Assembly (NCBI RefSeq): GCF_900114995.1 | Contig: NZ_FOUX01000002.1 | Span: 1,178,001 to 1,242,000, forward strand | Direction: 5' to 3' | Origin: Chitinophaga sp. YR627 | GTDB taxonomy: Bacteria; Bacteroidota; Bacteroidia; Chitinophagales; Chitinophagaceae | Length of the DNA: 64,000 bases | Shown: piece after piece, positions 63,735-64,000 of the stretch | How positions within the stretch are numbered: position 1 is the first letter of the stretch | Layout of the letters: each line of letters begins with the position of its first letter | Notes under the pieces: generated by a model | Told to the model about the DNA's origin: nothing | The model's database searches: none | The model's input: the letters and a program-made list of their open reading frames with translations, nothing else | Position numbers and translations under genes: made by a program

Positions 63735-64000
63735 TCAGAGGCTGGCATAAGAGGTAACCCATACCCTTCCATCCATCTGCCATTTTGTATCTGCGGCTAT
63801 CTGTAACCAGTTCAATACCTGACGGGCTACATCCACCGGCTGAGGCACCAGTTGTGCCAGATTGGTAGCTGTACTTGGGCACATCAGATCATTGAAATCA
63901 TCCCACTGGTAGGCTCCGTGGATGACAAAGTCGTGCCGGTATTCCGACTGATCTTTGAACACGCCGCCAAAGCCATCCCGGCAGGGCCAGTACCCGATCA
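63735..64000 (-). CDS. C-terminal part of an unrecognised protein (cut by window edge)
   Basis: The open frame runs from the stop at 63735 to the right edge, covering about 87 residues: IGYWPCRDGFGGVFKDQSEY, a DDFNDLMCPSTATNLAQL stretch, and ALNWLQIAADTKWQMDG-type sequence ending WVTSYASL. It is 31 bp upstream of the DUF1735 lipoprotein and so probably belongs to the same surface-protein unit. No family is recognised from this fragment, and its start lies outside. Confidence 0.6.
   Translation of the reverse strand, partial: IGYWPCRDGFGGVFKDQSEYRHDFVIHGAYQWDDFNDLMCPSTATNLAQLVPQPVDVARQVLNWLQIAADTKWQMDGRVWVTSYASL

Overview
The window looks like chromosomal DNA of a Chitinophaga-like member of the Bacteroidota (Chitinophagaceae). 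The signs are a SusC/SusD pair with a long train of secreted glycosidases, a type IX secretion C-terminal sorting domain, Bacteroidota-style promoters (TTTG about 18-21 bp ahead of TAnnTTTG), almost no Shine-Dalgarno sequences, and tight gene overlaps. No tRNA, rRNA, CRISPR array or insertion sequence was seen. Nearly all genes lie on the minus strand.

Positions 1-9763 hold two amino-acid operons, both read leftwards. The tryptophan operon is trpE-G-D-C-F-B, with trpB cut by the window edge. Histidine genes hisG-D-C-B follow, with a decayed small gene coupled to the hisB stop. Neither leader gene is annotated by length-based gene finding, but each operon has a classical attenuator: a 17-residue trp leader peptide with three consecutive Trp codons and a 20-residue his leader with six His codons. 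Each is followed by competing hairpins and a terminator. A GH3 beta-glucosidase gene lies just upstream of the his operon.

Positions 12288-13463 form an AT-rich island on the plus strand. It holds two tandem, homologous genes for proteins of about 60 residues, followed by a protein with a PARP-like ADP-ribosyltransferase fold signature. A toxin-antitoxin or defence-type module is a reasonable hypothesis.

Positions 13460-44890 are one large pectin/rhamnogalacturonan utilisation locus. It encodes SusC, SusD, a PL1 pectate lyase fused to DUF3826, a beta-helix/DUF6298 protein, a GH140-type apiosidase, a GH43-like propeller, a sialidase-like protein, a GH78-sialidase fusion, a Tat-exported sugar isomerase-like protein, a GH106-propeller fusion, a GH2 enzyme and a second GH78. 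After a hairpin there is a separate CE8 pectin methylesterase/(alpha/alpha)6-barrel pair. The same 23-bp operator-like sequence occurs upstream of both susC and the CE8 gene, suggesting one regulator for both units. The enzyme set (rhamnosidases, apiosidase, pectin esterase, pectate lyase, sialidase-like folds that could act on Kdo/Dha) points to RG-II-like or branched pectic substrates.

Positions 45461-64000 are more mixed: a T9SS-sorted Ig-like protein, a GH20 hexosaminidase, a class I terpene synthase next to a hybrid histidine kinase, a possible structured RNA with its own terminator, an AraC regulator beside an HTH-less relative of its sensor domain, and two tandem paralogous membrane proteins ending at a 152-bp cruciform-like repeat. 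These are followed by a single-domain response regulator, a GH172 (DUF2961) protein, a macrodomain protein, two unknown exported or anchored proteins, and a DUF1735/discoidin surface lipoprotein with the end of another gene at the right edge.
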